DNA of 64,000 nt from Mucilaginibacter sp. KACC 22063 (GTDB lineage: Bacteria; Bacteroidota; Bacteroidia; Sphingobacteriales; Sphingobacteriaceae). The notes under the pieces were generated by a model. It was not told the DNA's origin, made no database searches, and saw only the letters and a list, made by a program, of their open reading frames with translations. Below are positions 36,062-44,249 of this stretch, piece after piece (positions within the stretch are counted from its first letter, which is position 1; each line of letters opens with the position of its first letter). The position numbers were made by a program, and so were the translations under genes. The stretch is taken from positions 310,001-374,000 of the forward strand of contig NZ_CP117877.1 in NCBI RefSeq assembly GCF_028736115.1. The letters run 5' to 3'.

Positions 36062-37814
36062 TAAACATCGGGTTAGTGATCTGTGTATATAATGTCCGCT
36101 CTTCAATGCGCATTTTGAGCAGTGGCTTAATAGCCCAGGTTTGTGTCTGTAATTTGTGCTTTAACAGCATTTTTACAGATGGCTTTGCAGGGCAGTCGTC
36201 AATGATCTGGATACAAAGCTGACCAACCTGCTGCCATAGCGCGTCAGGGTCAAGATGAAAGTACCCGTCTGCCAGTAAAACAAACTCTTGTACAAGGTGA
36301 TCAAAAAGCGTATGACTCAATTCGGCAAAAGCGTCCTCATTATTCATAATCGTTGCTTCCATATCTTCGAAATGCATCAGTTCATCATTAAAGGGAAAAA
36401 CTCCCTTAACAACCTGTATGCTTCCCAAATCGCGGTAAACCAATGCCACCGGGTTGTAATTAAGATCAAAAGCTAATAATGAATTTTGGCTGTGCATATC
36501 AAGCGCAATGCCGAATTGCAGAAAGAGTTGCATGGGCAACTCGAGCAAATGCGTAAACAACTGCATGAAGTATTGCTCTGCGGGCATGCCAGACAGATGA
36601 ATGAAACGCGCCAATAAAGGTATAGGATTAGCTGTTGTGGTATGGAAAAGCGCCGCCGCAACTACCATTGTTTCTTCATTACGGGCATAGCACAAAGGGT
36701 CTTCTCTAAGCATAAATGACAGTTGCGGCCTGTTATGCCCATCGGCCTTAATGTGAGCGGCGCAATGATCCTTTACTATGCGCCCGCTTCCATTGATAAT
36801 CGCCGGAACCAGGGTCTCGGCTTGCTTCAAAAAGTCACTGAAAATAAGTCCGTTGTACAGATCTCGAAGCGACAAGGTTCTTTTTACACTGGTTGCCTGG
36901 ATATCAACAGGTACCTTAATGTGCATCAGCGGTAATGTTGGCGCTTCCGGCAGTGCTGCTGTACGTAATGATAAGGTGGGTTGGACATGGAGTTGAATAT
37001 CGTTTAAAAGGATTAATTCCTTTTTGTTAAGCAGGTCTGCATATAGCTCAGATTGCAACAGGTGCTGGTATTGCCACGGATGTACAGGGAAATAAACGTA
37101 ATCATTCAATGTACTAATTGGCAAAACCTGTGAAATATACTGTTGCCATAAATTGAAGTTGCCTCTGGCTATGATATGCCTGCGATGTACCGCCAGTATC
37201 TTAAGCCCTACCTTAGGCGCAAATTCAGGGTTATAAGCCAGGTTATCCTCATTTGTAAAGCCGATTTTGGTTTTACTACATACATGTATCGGGTGCCCGG
37301 TAAAAGGGATGGCTTCAGAATACAATAATGCATCCCGTCTTTTTTTAAGGTCTTTTTGGGTATTGCAGACCAACGTTATCCAGGTATGAATAAGTGGCAT
37401 GTTTTGTATTTCCCAGGCGAAAGCTAATGCCATGCAGTTATAGCAATTCTGCAACTCGGCAGTAATTTGCTTTATCTGTGATGCTGAGGCTTGCCAAATG
37501 CTCAAGACCAGTGACAACAAATCCAGAATATTGAGGTTATGCCTTTCGTTTTCTTTGTGCTGTATAACATTAATCCAGGCCCGGCCCGATGGTTGTAAAA
37601 TTTTGTTAACGGTTAATATGATTTCAGCGGGCTGATCAATAATTATCTTGTAACTATCGGTGTAATTTGGCACTGCATTAGCCGGTATCGTTTTAATCCC
37701 CGGTGTTTCACGTACAAAGGCGCGGATCAGGCGTTTTAATATTTCCTGCTGTGCCTCCTGTAAGTTTCTTGCCGTTGGTTGCGGTAAGGCGGTAGGTAAA
37801 GTGATTGTTTTCAT
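36048..37814 (-). CDS. IucA/IucC-family NRPS-independent siderophore synthetase
   Basis: A 588-residue NIS synthetase that joins a carboxylate (citrate or a derivative) to an amine or alcohol by way of an acyl adenylate. Motifs: TGHPIHVCSKTKIGF (about residues 170-185), where the usual HPxHP has Val for the second Pro; FPVHPWQYQHLL; SLRTAALPE with a following Arg (SVKRTLSL); and a C-terminal FhuF-like part with DMHSQNSLLAFD and YRDLGSIQV. All ATP and substrate sites seem kept. The start is 3 bases after the ATP-grasp gene stop and its end overlaps the exporter gene, so it sits in the core of a siderophore operon. Only one such synthetase is present. Confidence 0.93.
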   Translation of the reverse strand: MKTITLPTALPQPTARNLQEAQQEILKRLIRAFVRETPGIKTIPANAVPNYTDSYKIIIDQPAEIILTVNKILQPSGRAWINVIQHKENERHNLNILDLLSLVLSIWQASASQIKQITAELQNCYNCMALAFAWEIQNMPLIHTWITLVCNTQKDLKKRRDALLYSEAIPFTGHPIHVCSKTKIGFTNEDNLAYNPEFAPKVGLKILAVHRRHIIARGNFNLWQQYISQVLPISTLNDYVYFPVHPWQYQHLLQSELYADLLNKKELILLNDIQLHVQPTLSLRTAALPEAPTLPLMHIKVPVDIQATSVKRTLSLRDLYNGLIFSDFLKQAETLVPAIINGSGRIVKDHCAAHIKADGHNRPQLSFMLREDPLCYARNEETMVVAAALFHTTTANPIPLLARFIHLSGMPAEQYFMQLFTHLLELPMQLFLQFGIALDMHSQNSLLAFDLNYNPVALVYRDLGSIQVVKGVFPFNDELMHFEDMEATIMNNEDAFAELSHTLFDHLVQEFVLLADGYFHLDPDALWQQVGQLCIQIIDDCPAKPSVKMLLKHKLQTQTWAIKPLLKMRIEERTLYTQITNPMFNANI

Positions 37815-37817
37815 GGC

Positions 37818-38801
37818 TTACATTTCTTTAAATAAGTAATCCAGAAAAACAGATACCACGTCTCTTGACTGGCCATGCGTAGGGTAAACATGGTCTACCA
37901 GGCTTGGGCGTATGTTGGTTTCAATAATGGCAAAATCACTTTCTTTGTGGGATATAGCTATATCCGCACAACGTAAGTCTATGCCCAGAACGTCAATTTG
38001 CGATACCCGGGCTATTTGCAGGGCCAGTTCAACGTTATCGGGATGGATACGGTCGGTTTGATCTATGGCAAGTGCACCTGCCCAGCCATTACCACATGAG
38101 CTGATGTAGACTTTCTCACCCTGTGCAGGCACGTCGCTCATGGTTAGGCTTTGCTGCTGTAATGCTTTTTCCGCATCTGCTAAATCAACCGGGCAAAGCA
38201 TTTTAAAGGCGCGGTGGTAAATGGGAGTACGCACGGTATCGCGCTGCTGGTTTTCTGCTGCTATAAGCTCATTTAAATTCTGCTGCCCGTTGCCAACAAC
38301 ATAAGCCCACTCATTGTAAAGCACCCCTGCTACCTTTTGGTCAATAACCAATACCCGGTAATCTTTCCCTTTAGCCTGCTTTTGTAGGATAACCAGCTCG
38401 CTTAACTTTCTGACCTCATTAAAAGCTGTTTCCAGTTCTTCAATGGTGTCAATATCCAAATGGATGCCTACACCTTTATTGGTATCAAAAGGCTTAATCA
38501 CGATGGGATGATGCTGTGAAAAAAAGCTGATGACATCAGGTGTAACTGAATGACTGAACATAAACGGAGGAATAGGCAGCCCCGCTGCTGACAAGAGTGT
38601 ATTGGTTGCGATCTTGTTCTCAGAGATAACAGCCGTCATATGATGAAGCCTGGGCGATATGGCACGGTTGATATAAAGGGTCTGGCCATCTTTTTGCAGA
38701 ACGAATATCTCTTCATCATTAGGAGTAAGTAAACGGCAGTCAATACCTTTTTCTTTGCATTTCTCTTCGATTAAAATGCTGTGTATGTTTTGGTAACGCA
38801 T
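37818..38801 (-). CDS. ATP-grasp ligase of the siderophore operon (PvsA-like by position)
   Basis: A 327-residue ATP-grasp enzyme of the cyanophycin-synthetase/GshAB type. The glycine-rich loop is IVIKPFDTNKGVGI (about residues 96-109), DYRVLVIDQKVAGVLYNEWA continues the ATP site, and VLGIDLRCADI with AIIETNIRPSLVDHVYPTHG holds the metal-binding acidic residue and Asn. Such enzymes form amide bonds through acyl phosphates. Gene order (ATP-grasp, NIS synthetase, MFS exporter) matches the pvsA-pvsB-pvsC genes of vibrioferrin biosynthesis, where an ATP-grasp protein also takes part. Which amino acid it couples cannot be read from the sequence. Confidence 0.88.
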   Translation of the reverse strand: MRYQNIHSILIEEKCKEKGIDCRLLTPNDEEIFVLQKDGQTLYINRAISPRLHHMTAVISENKIATNTLLSAAGLPIPPFMFSHSVTPDVISFFSQHHPIVIKPFDTNKGVGIHLDIDTIEELETAFNEVRKLSELVILQKQAKGKDYRVLVIDQKVAGVLYNEWAYVVGNGQQNLNELIAAENQQRDTVRTPIYHRAFKMLCPVDLADAEKALQQQSLTMSDVPAQGEKVYISSCGNGWAGALAIDQTDRIHPDNVELALQIARVSQIDVLGIDLRCADIAISHKESDFAIIETNIRPSLVDHVYPTHGQSRDVVSVFLDYLFKEM

Positions 38802-38850
38802 AATTATTCAGGTTGATGTGAATGTTTTGTGAGTGGGGCTTAGGTGTTAA

Positions 38851-41202
38851 TTAAAATTTGAAGGTGACTGAGGCCAGCCATTGGCGCAGCGACTGCGGCT
38901 GGCTGTCTGGGTTCCAGTATTTTTGGTCTGTAAGGTTATTTACCTTAATGGCAGCCATCCATTTAGGCTGATTGTAATTGATCACCGCATTTAGCACCGT
39001 ATATTTTGGCAGCGTGATGGTGTTAGCCGCATCCCAGTATGATTTGCTTGAATAATTACCGCCTGCTCCAAGGCCGAAATTTTTAAACAAGCCCTGTGAT
39101 ATACGATAGGTAAGCCAAAGATTAGCCAGATCTGCCGGCGCGCCTTGTGCCCTGCGTCCTATCAGGCTCGGGTCGCCGGATAAAAAGCGGTTCTCGTTTT
39201 TACCATAACCCGCTATGATGTGGAAATGATTTATCACTTCTGCGTTAAGTTCCAGTTCAAACCCGCGGCTGCGCTGAGTCCCTTGCTGAATGGTAAAGTT
39301 GTTTTCGTCGGTATAGGTAGCGTTATTTACCTTAATTGTGTAAACGCTTACCGTTAAGTTAAGCCTTTGCTGAAAAGCATCTACCTTAAAGCCGGTTTCC
39401 CATTGGTTGGCCTGCTTGGGTTTAAGAGACAGCAATGTGCCGTTAGGCTGATCAGCAGGGCCCTGGTTCAGAAACCCGTTCATGTAGTTGCCAAACAGGC
39501 TGATTTGCTTTGGCAGCACCTGGTAAATAAGCCCAAATTTTGGCGATACTGCTGTTTGATTATAAGCATCACTTACTGCCTGATTATTTTCGATGCCTGA
39601 TTTATTAACAAAGTGGTCAACCCGTACACTTGCCATTGCCAGCAGTTGATCCGTAATATTTACCACGTCAGATGTATATGCGCTGTAGCTGGTTTGGGTA
39701 TTGCTGTAAAAACCCGGGGTGCGGCTGGCCAGCAGCGCATTTACCTTTTGTGCATATAGTGGTGCAAAGTCATGCTTTACATTAATTGTATCGTAAGGGG
39801 TATAGGTATAATCGAGTTTTGTTTTGGTCTGGGTGATGTCTGCACCAATAACCATCCGGTTTCTTAGCTTCCCGATCTTAAAGTCGCCATTGAAATTTTG
39901 CTGCAACTGTACAAAAGCTAAGGTACGCGCACTGTAAAGGCCGATGTTGCGCGTCATGGTCGAGTCCGTCAGCCAGCGGGGATACAACTGGTTGCTGTAG
40001 TTTACATAGCCGTTGCTGGAGTTAAGGTTGGTTGAAGATATCCACTGGTCTGACAGTTTGTAAATCGCTTTGGTGAACAGATTGGCTACTGTTGTTTTAG
40101 AATCTACATCTTCGCCGCCAATGTATTTGGTATAAGGAATGGTCAGGTCTTTAAAGCTTTTAAATGTTGTTTGCGATGCAAACGAAGGGTAAGGCTGCAT
40201 GGTGCGGGTAACACCGGCCAGTTCAGCATCTACCCAAAAGGTTAGCCTGTCGCTGGCATGATAAATAAAGCTTGGCGCGGCTGTCCAGTTACGGTAACGG
40301 CCAATATCCTGAAAGCTGTCTTCGTTATGATACGCCGCATTAAGCCTGAAGAGTGCAGTTTTATCGGCGTTAAGCGGGGTGTTAATATCTGCCGTGAGGC
40401 GTGTTAAACCAAAGCTGCCGCCTGTTAGTGAAACCTCTGTATGAGAGACTTCGCCAGGGGTTTTGGTTACCTTGTTGATCAGCCCGCCAAAGGAGATGGC
40501 GTTTGAGCCATAAAGCGTACCTGAAGGCCCCTTTATTACTTCTATCCGTTCGATATTAATAGGGTCAGATTCGGCACGGTATTGTGTTACCATTCCGTTG
40601 CGTACCGCGTTACGGGTATCAAAACCTCTTATGAATGCACTTACCGTACCGGTTGGTGTATTGTAGGCCAAAACACCGGCAGCATTGTTAATTACATCAC
40701 GGTTATTCAGCAGCACCTGGTCTTGCACCAGTGCTTTTGAAATAACAGAATATACCTGCGGGTTTTCCAGGTTGGCCAAAGGTATTTTGGCAACCTGCTC
40801 ACTTTCTGTATGAACAAACTTATTTGTGCTGAGGCTGCGTACTACAACCTCGTTCAGTTGCTGGCTGCTTTCGTTAATCGTAATGTCAAAGCGCAGGGTT
40901 TCGCCTGGTTTCAGCGTGACTTTTTGTTGCTGCTTTTCGATACCCGTTGCAGATATCGTTAGTTCATAAGTGCCTGGTTTTAGTTTGTGGAGTATATAAT
41001 AACCTTTCTCGTCAGTAGCGGTGCCTCTGTTTAAACTTTGTATTTGTACACTTATACCTTGGGCTGCCTTTCCGTCGGTGGTTACCGCGTGGCCTTCAAT
41101 AGCTGAAATATCAGGCTGGGGTTGTGCATGAAGCGAGTAAAAGTGGAGTAAAAACGCAAATACTGATAGGATCAGTGTTCGGTAAGTTGATGATTTAATC
41201 AT
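38851..41202 (-). CDS. TonB-dependent siderophore receptor
   Basis: A 783-residue outer-membrane receptor. Signal peptide to about HAQ (residue 26), CarboxypepD_reg-like domain (SAIEGHAVTTDGKAAQGISV), plug domain with NNAAGVLAYNTPTG, AFIRGFDTRNAV and IERIEVIKGPSGTLYGSNAI, which is the signature of ferric-siderophore receptors of the FhuA/FhuE type, then a barrel ending RQWLASVTFKF. It leads the operon with ATP-grasp, NIS synthetase and exporter behind it (49-base gap), so it most likely takes up the iron complex of the same siderophore. No Fur box could be recognised in the 194 bases upstream. Confidence 0.93.
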   Translation of the reverse strand: MIKSSTYRTLILSVFAFLLHFYSLHAQPQPDISAIEGHAVTTDGKAAQGISVQIQSLNRGTATDEKGYYILHKLKPGTYELTISATGIEKQQQKVTLKPGETLRFDITINESSQQLNEVVVRSLSTNKFVHTESEQVAKIPLANLENPQVYSVISKALVQDQVLLNNRDVINNAAGVLAYNTPTGTVSAFIRGFDTRNAVRNGMVTQYRAESDPINIERIEVIKGPSGTLYGSNAISFGGLINKVTKTPGEVSHTEVSLTGGSFGLTRLTADINTPLNADKTALFRLNAAYHNEDSFQDIGRYRNWTAAPSFIYHASDRLTFWVDAELAGVTRTMQPYPSFASQTTFKSFKDLTIPYTKYIGGEDVDSKTTVANLFTKAIYKLSDQWISSTNLNSSNGYVNYSNQLYPRWLTDSTMTRNIGLYSARTLAFVQLQQNFNGDFKIGKLRNRMVIGADITQTKTKLDYTYTPYDTINVKHDFAPLYAQKVNALLASRTPGFYSNTQTSYSAYTSDVVNITDQLLAMASVRVDHFVNKSGIENNQAVSDAYNQTAVSPKFGLIYQVLPKQISLFGNYMNGFLNQGPADQPNGTLLSLKPKQANQWETGFKVDAFQQRLNLTVSVYTIKVNNATYTDENNFTIQQGTQRSRGFELELNAEVINHFHIIAGYGKNENRFLSGDPSLIGRRAQGAPADLANLWLTYRISQGLFKNFGLGAGGNYSSKSYWDAANTITLPKYTVLNAVINYNQPKWMAAIKVNNLTDQKYWNPDSQPQSLRQWLASVTFKF

Positions 41203-41396
41203 GATATTTATTTAGACTAATTAAAAATAGATGTGCAAATATGTGAAAGTTTGGTAACATTTATATGACCCATAGATTATTTTTAAGAAAAATTTGGAAG
41301 TAAAAGTTAGAGGATGTCTTAACTATTGCTTAATTTGAAGAAGGACTGCATGAATGCTTCTCTTAGGAATTTGAAGCTTTTGATAAATTTTACTCA

Positions 41397-42482
41397 ATGA
41401 ATTACCTGTTAAAAAAGACAAGTAAATTATTACTGCTCGTCATAACATTTTATTCTGCCACTTCAACGGCCCAGGTCATGACATTATCCGGAAAATTACT
41501 GGACACTGTCTTTCTGAGCAGGTACATCCAAATGCAGATGGATTCGCTAAAGATTACCGGGACTGCGGTTTGTATCCTGAACCATAACCAGGTGGTTTAC
41601 CAGCATGATTTTGGCTATGCCAACCTGGAACAAAAGCGCCCGGTTACCAGCACTACCTTGTTCGAAGCCGCTTCAATGACCAAGCCCTTGTTTGCTTATT
41701 ATGTAAACTGGCTGGCCCAAAAAGGGCTGATCGACCTGAACAAGCCTTTATACCAGTACCTGCCGCTCCCTGACCTTGACTATGACTCGCGCTACAAAAA
41801 GATTACCGCACGAATGGTTTTATCACATACCAGCGGACTACCGAACTGGCGGGCTGATAACCGTGGACAGGAACTGGATATTAAGTTTGAACCGGGTACG
41901 CAATTCTCTTATTCAGGAGAGGGATATGATTACCTGGCCAAAGTTGTAGCCGTCATCACACACTCCAATGCAGTCACTTTAGGGGCAAGGATCAGGCGTG
42001 ACCTGTTTGTTCCGTTGGGGATGCAGGCGAGTTATCTGGTTTGGCAGGACGGACTGGAGACCCGCCTGGCTACTGGTTATGAAGATGGAAAAACGCCGCG
42101 TGAGATATGGAAGCCAAAGGTGGTTAACGCAGCTTCGAGCCTGCTGACAACGTGTACGGATTATGCCCGGTTTCTGTCTGCTGTATTGGGCTATAAATTA
42201 TTGTCAAAATCCAGTACCGACCGTATGCTGACTAAGCAGATCAAGTTGCCTCCCGGCCATATCATTACCCAATACTTTGGCTGGACGGATTGGGCGATGG
42301 GTTTTGCGGTGAAACCTACGCCTTACGGCGAGGTATTTGCGCATGGTGGCACGAACGAGGATTTTCAGTCGAATTTTATGATCGACCGCAAAACCGGTAC
42401 TGGTTTCGTTTCCATGACGAACAGTAATCATGGCCATGAACTTAATAAAAAGGTCGAAGCCCTTTTGATCAACGGACAATAA
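41397..42482 (+). CDS. Beta-lactamase-family serine hydrolase
   Basis: A 361-residue exported protein (signal peptide to about STAQ, residue 26). EAASMTKPLF holds Ser93-x-x-Lys96; FSYSGEGYDYL (about residues 173-183) is the Tyr-x-(Asn/Gly) motif, with Gly as in esterase-like members; and FAHGGTNEDF is the KTG-equivalent HGG. The layout matches class C beta-lactamase-like esterases/peptidases. The missing Asn in the second motif argues against a classic lactamase. It is divergent from the siderophore receptor but there is no sign of a link. It is distinct from the partial homologue at the left edge. Confidence 0.88.
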   Translation: MNYLLKKTSKLLLLVITFYSATSTAQVMTLSGKLLDTVFLSRYIQMQMDSLKITGTAVCILNHNQVVYQHDFGYANLEQKRPVTSTTLFEAASMTKPLFAYYVNWLAQKGLIDLNKPLYQYLPLPDLDYDSRYKKITARMVLSHTSGLPNWRADNRGQELDIKFEPGTQFSYSGEGYDYLAKVVAVITHSNAVTLGARIRRDLFVPLGMQASYLVWQDGLETRLATGYEDGKTPREIWKPKVVNAASSLLTTCTDYARFLSAVLGYKLLSKSSTDRMLTKQIKLPPGHIITQYFGWTDWAMGFAVKPTPYGEVFAHGGTNEDFQSNFMIDRKTGTGFVSMTNSNHGHELNKKVEALLINGQ

Positions 42483-42606
42483 TGAAATGCTGTTTAAATT
42501 CCTTTGGCTGCTTAAAAGATATCAGATTACCACTATGTATTTGCATCTGTTATGAGACCTGCTGTGCAGGTATGTAATAACTTTACACTATCTACCCTTT
42601 TTATTT

Positions 42607-43011
42607 TTATTGCCCCGCCGGGAGCAGGCGGCCGGTATAGTCGAAAAGTTGCTTCTTGGTGGCTTTTGCAGCAGCAAACAAACCGGTCAGTTCTTTTTGA
42701 AGCGCGTTATAACGTTCCAAAAAGTCAATATGCAAAGGTTTTTTGAGGTCATCCAGACAGGGTTCAACAAAGGCTAAAAATTGAGGGATTCTTGCTTTTA
42801 AAGTTTTTAGTCTATCCTGCTGCGTCTTGATCAGCTCCTCAAATGGTTGCGATTGGCCGCTGGCTACGGCAGGCTTGTAGCGTGCTACAAGTGTCTGGAA
42901 AAATTGTGTTTCTGTTTCCAGAAATGAAATGTCCTGTAGCCAATGAGTGGCCTGCATATACACCTCCTGAAGCTCCGCTTCCAGTTCAGTGTCTATAAAT
43001 AACCGGGTCAT
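42607..43011 (-). CDS. Unrecognised helical protein in the stress island
   Basis: A 134-residue soluble protein, almost wholly helical and charged, with probable coiled coils (ELEAELQEVYMQATHWLQDI, then PFEELIKTQQDRLKTLKARI). There is no signal peptide, Cys or known motif. It follows the 85-residue gene by 28 bases on the same strand and both lie in the block with the PPOX protein, so it may belong to the same stress regulon. The four-helix-like pattern would suit a small binding protein; no family is recognised. Confidence 0.6.
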   Translation of the reverse strand: MTRLFIDTELEAELQEVYMQATHWLQDISFLETETQFFQTLVARYKPAVASGQSQPFEELIKTQQDRLKTLKARIPQFLAFVEPCLDDLKKPLHIDFLERYNALQKELTGLFAAAKATKKQLFDYTGRLLPAGQ

Positions 43012-43039
43012 ATCGTATTGTTTAATTATTAGTTATTGA

Positions 43040-43297
43040 TTAGTAGGTACTTTCAGCGACTTGTATGCCATCTTTAACCTTCACAGTGGTCTCATGAAAG
43101 AACATGCGGCCTTCATGTTCCCAATCGATAAGGATATGATAGCAGCCGTCTCCGGGCAAATCCAGTGGAATATCGAAATCATGCTTTCCCTGGCTGTCAA
43201 ATTGCATCATGTCGCTCCAGCAGTTTCCGCAATCAATGCTTCTCAGTAAGACTTTCCCCTGAAAAGGGTGATCAAAATTGAATCGTAAAAGTACCAT
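43040..43297 (-). CDS. Unrecognised 85-residue beta-rich protein in the stress island
   Basis: A small soluble protein of alternating strands, as in a single Ig-like beta sandwich: VLLRFNFDHPFQGKVLLRSI, HDFDIPLDLPGDGCYHILID, WEHEGRMFFHETTVKV. It contains Cys-Gly-Asn-Cys (about residues 23-26). No family is recognised, though the fold might be a nitrogen-fixation FixH-like or carbohydrate-module-like domain. A weak TGA-N6-TCA dyad (43367-43378) lies 70 bases upstream. Confidence 0.6.
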   Translation of the reverse strand: MVLLRFNFDHPFQGKVLLRSIDCGNCWSDMMQFDSQGKHDFDIPLDLPGDGCYHILIDWEHEGRMFFHETTVKVKDGIQVAESTY

Positions 43298-43366
43298 GGT
43301 AATGGATTTGTAGTGAAGTTACGACTATCTCTGCCTGATTAAAATGATCGAAGACATATAATTGCC

Positions 43367-43378
43367 TGATTATCATCA
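43367..43378. promoter_or_regulatory. Weak TGA-N6-TCA dyad upstream of the 85-residue gene
   Basis: TGATTATCATCA has the half-site geometry of Crp/Fnr-type sites, TGA-N6-TCA, with little match outside the core. It is listed only because three more dyads of this form occur in the island. Confidence 0.25.
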
Positions 43379-43424
43379 TCTAAGAAGGTGTTGATTGTGG
43401 GCTTGCAGGCCAGGTCAGCCGAAG

Positions 43425-43880
43425 CTACTCATCACTCTCAAACCGTCCGCTGGTTTCTCCCAGCCGGATTCTGTAAATGACCAGTTCTATATTAGTGCCT
43501 ACATCGCTTTCGTTTTCAGTGATACCATGTGAAGGATGCCCTTCCGGCTTGGTGACCAGTGGCATGATCCGGTGAATGATGCCCTGCATAGCCTGCTGCT
43601 TTTCTTCCATATCGATGATCTCCTCAAATGTTCCCTGTGCGATGACGCTTTTCCAGTTGAAAACACTTTTAATGTCATCCACGGCAAAGCAGACTTTCGG
43701 GTTTTCACGCATCATGCGGATCTTCTTCCCTTCACCGGAATGCGCATAAATGCAGCCGTTACGGTACACATAGTTAATGGGAACCAGGTAGAGCTCGTCT
43801 TTGCTTTGACAGGCAATGCGGCCAACCACCTGCTCCTTCAGCAGCCGCTCGATTTGTGCATCATTGAGTTTTCCTAACAT
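43425..43880 (-). CDS. PPOX-class FMN-binding protein (pyridoxamine 5'-phosphate oxidase-like)
   Basis: A 151-residue split-barrel flavoprotein. The pattern LLKEQVVGRIACQSKDELYL, VPINYVYRNGCIYAHSGEGK and KVCFAVDDIKSVFNWKSVIA is that of the NimA-like/Pyridox_ox_2 group, which bind FMN or F420 and reduce or detoxify small molecules. Homologues are common in hypoxia- or NO-induced islands in several phyla. It diverges from the universal stress gene; the 369 bases between hold a strong Crp/Fnr-like dyad that could serve both. Confidence 0.88.
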   Translation of the reverse strand: MLGKLNDAQIERLLKEQVVGRIACQSKDELYLVPINYVYRNGCIYAHSGEGKKIRMMRENPKVCFAVDDIKSVFNWKSVIAQGTFEEIIDMEEKQQAMQGIIHRIMPLVTKPEGHPSHGITENESDVGTNIELVIYRIRLGETSGRFESDE

Positions 43881-44249
43881 AATTTTATTGCTGAAAGCGA
43901 AGGAACATTAGCTTACTGATGAGGGTAATGTCATTCGCCAATCTAAATTACACCGACGTCGACTAAACCGATATGATCTGGCTACGGCGCTAAAGTGATG
44001 CTGGTCACTTTTGTAATCGGCAATAGAATTTTTGCAGATCCTTGTTTGCAATCCAGGGTTTCCAGAATTAGAACGTGCTAATAACTGCCCGAAACCTCAA
44101 TGAAAAGCTTCTTCATTAATATAACGTTTATCCAGGCGGCTATATAAAGGAACAGGGAGTAGCTCAAGTAATTGAGCTCAGGAATATCGATGATCTTTGT
44201 CATTTATTTTCAGAGGAAAACGGCCAATATTAGGTCTAAAAAATACACC
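43881..44249. other. Divergent control region between PPOX and universal stress genes
   Basis: 369 bases without a gene. They hold the dyad at 43992-44011, a -7-like AATTTTTG at 44027-44034, and a hairpin AGCTCAA-GTAA-TTGAGCT (44161-44178) in the likely leader of the universal stress gene; as RNA its loop is GUAA, a GNRA tetraloop. Confidence 0.55.
43992..44011. promoter_or_regulatory. Crp/Fnr-like palindrome
   Basis: AAAGTGA-TGCTGG-TCACTTT is a perfect 7-bp inverted repeat with a 6-base spacer, the geometry of Crp/Fnr sites (TGTGA-N6-TCACA in E. coli Crp). It is placed 30 bases before a -7-like element of the plus-strand universal stress gene, as in class II activation. The regulator is unknown. 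Confidence 0.6.

Noticed and set aside
41203..41396. A Fur box ahead of the siderophore receptor
   Set aside because: No sequence close to the 19-bp Fur consensus was found in this gap; iron control is inferred from gene content only.
43367..43378. Treating TGATTATCATCA as a firm Crp/Fnr site
   Set aside because: It matches only the 3+3 core in AT-rich DNA, which is expected by chance; it is listed with low confidence only.
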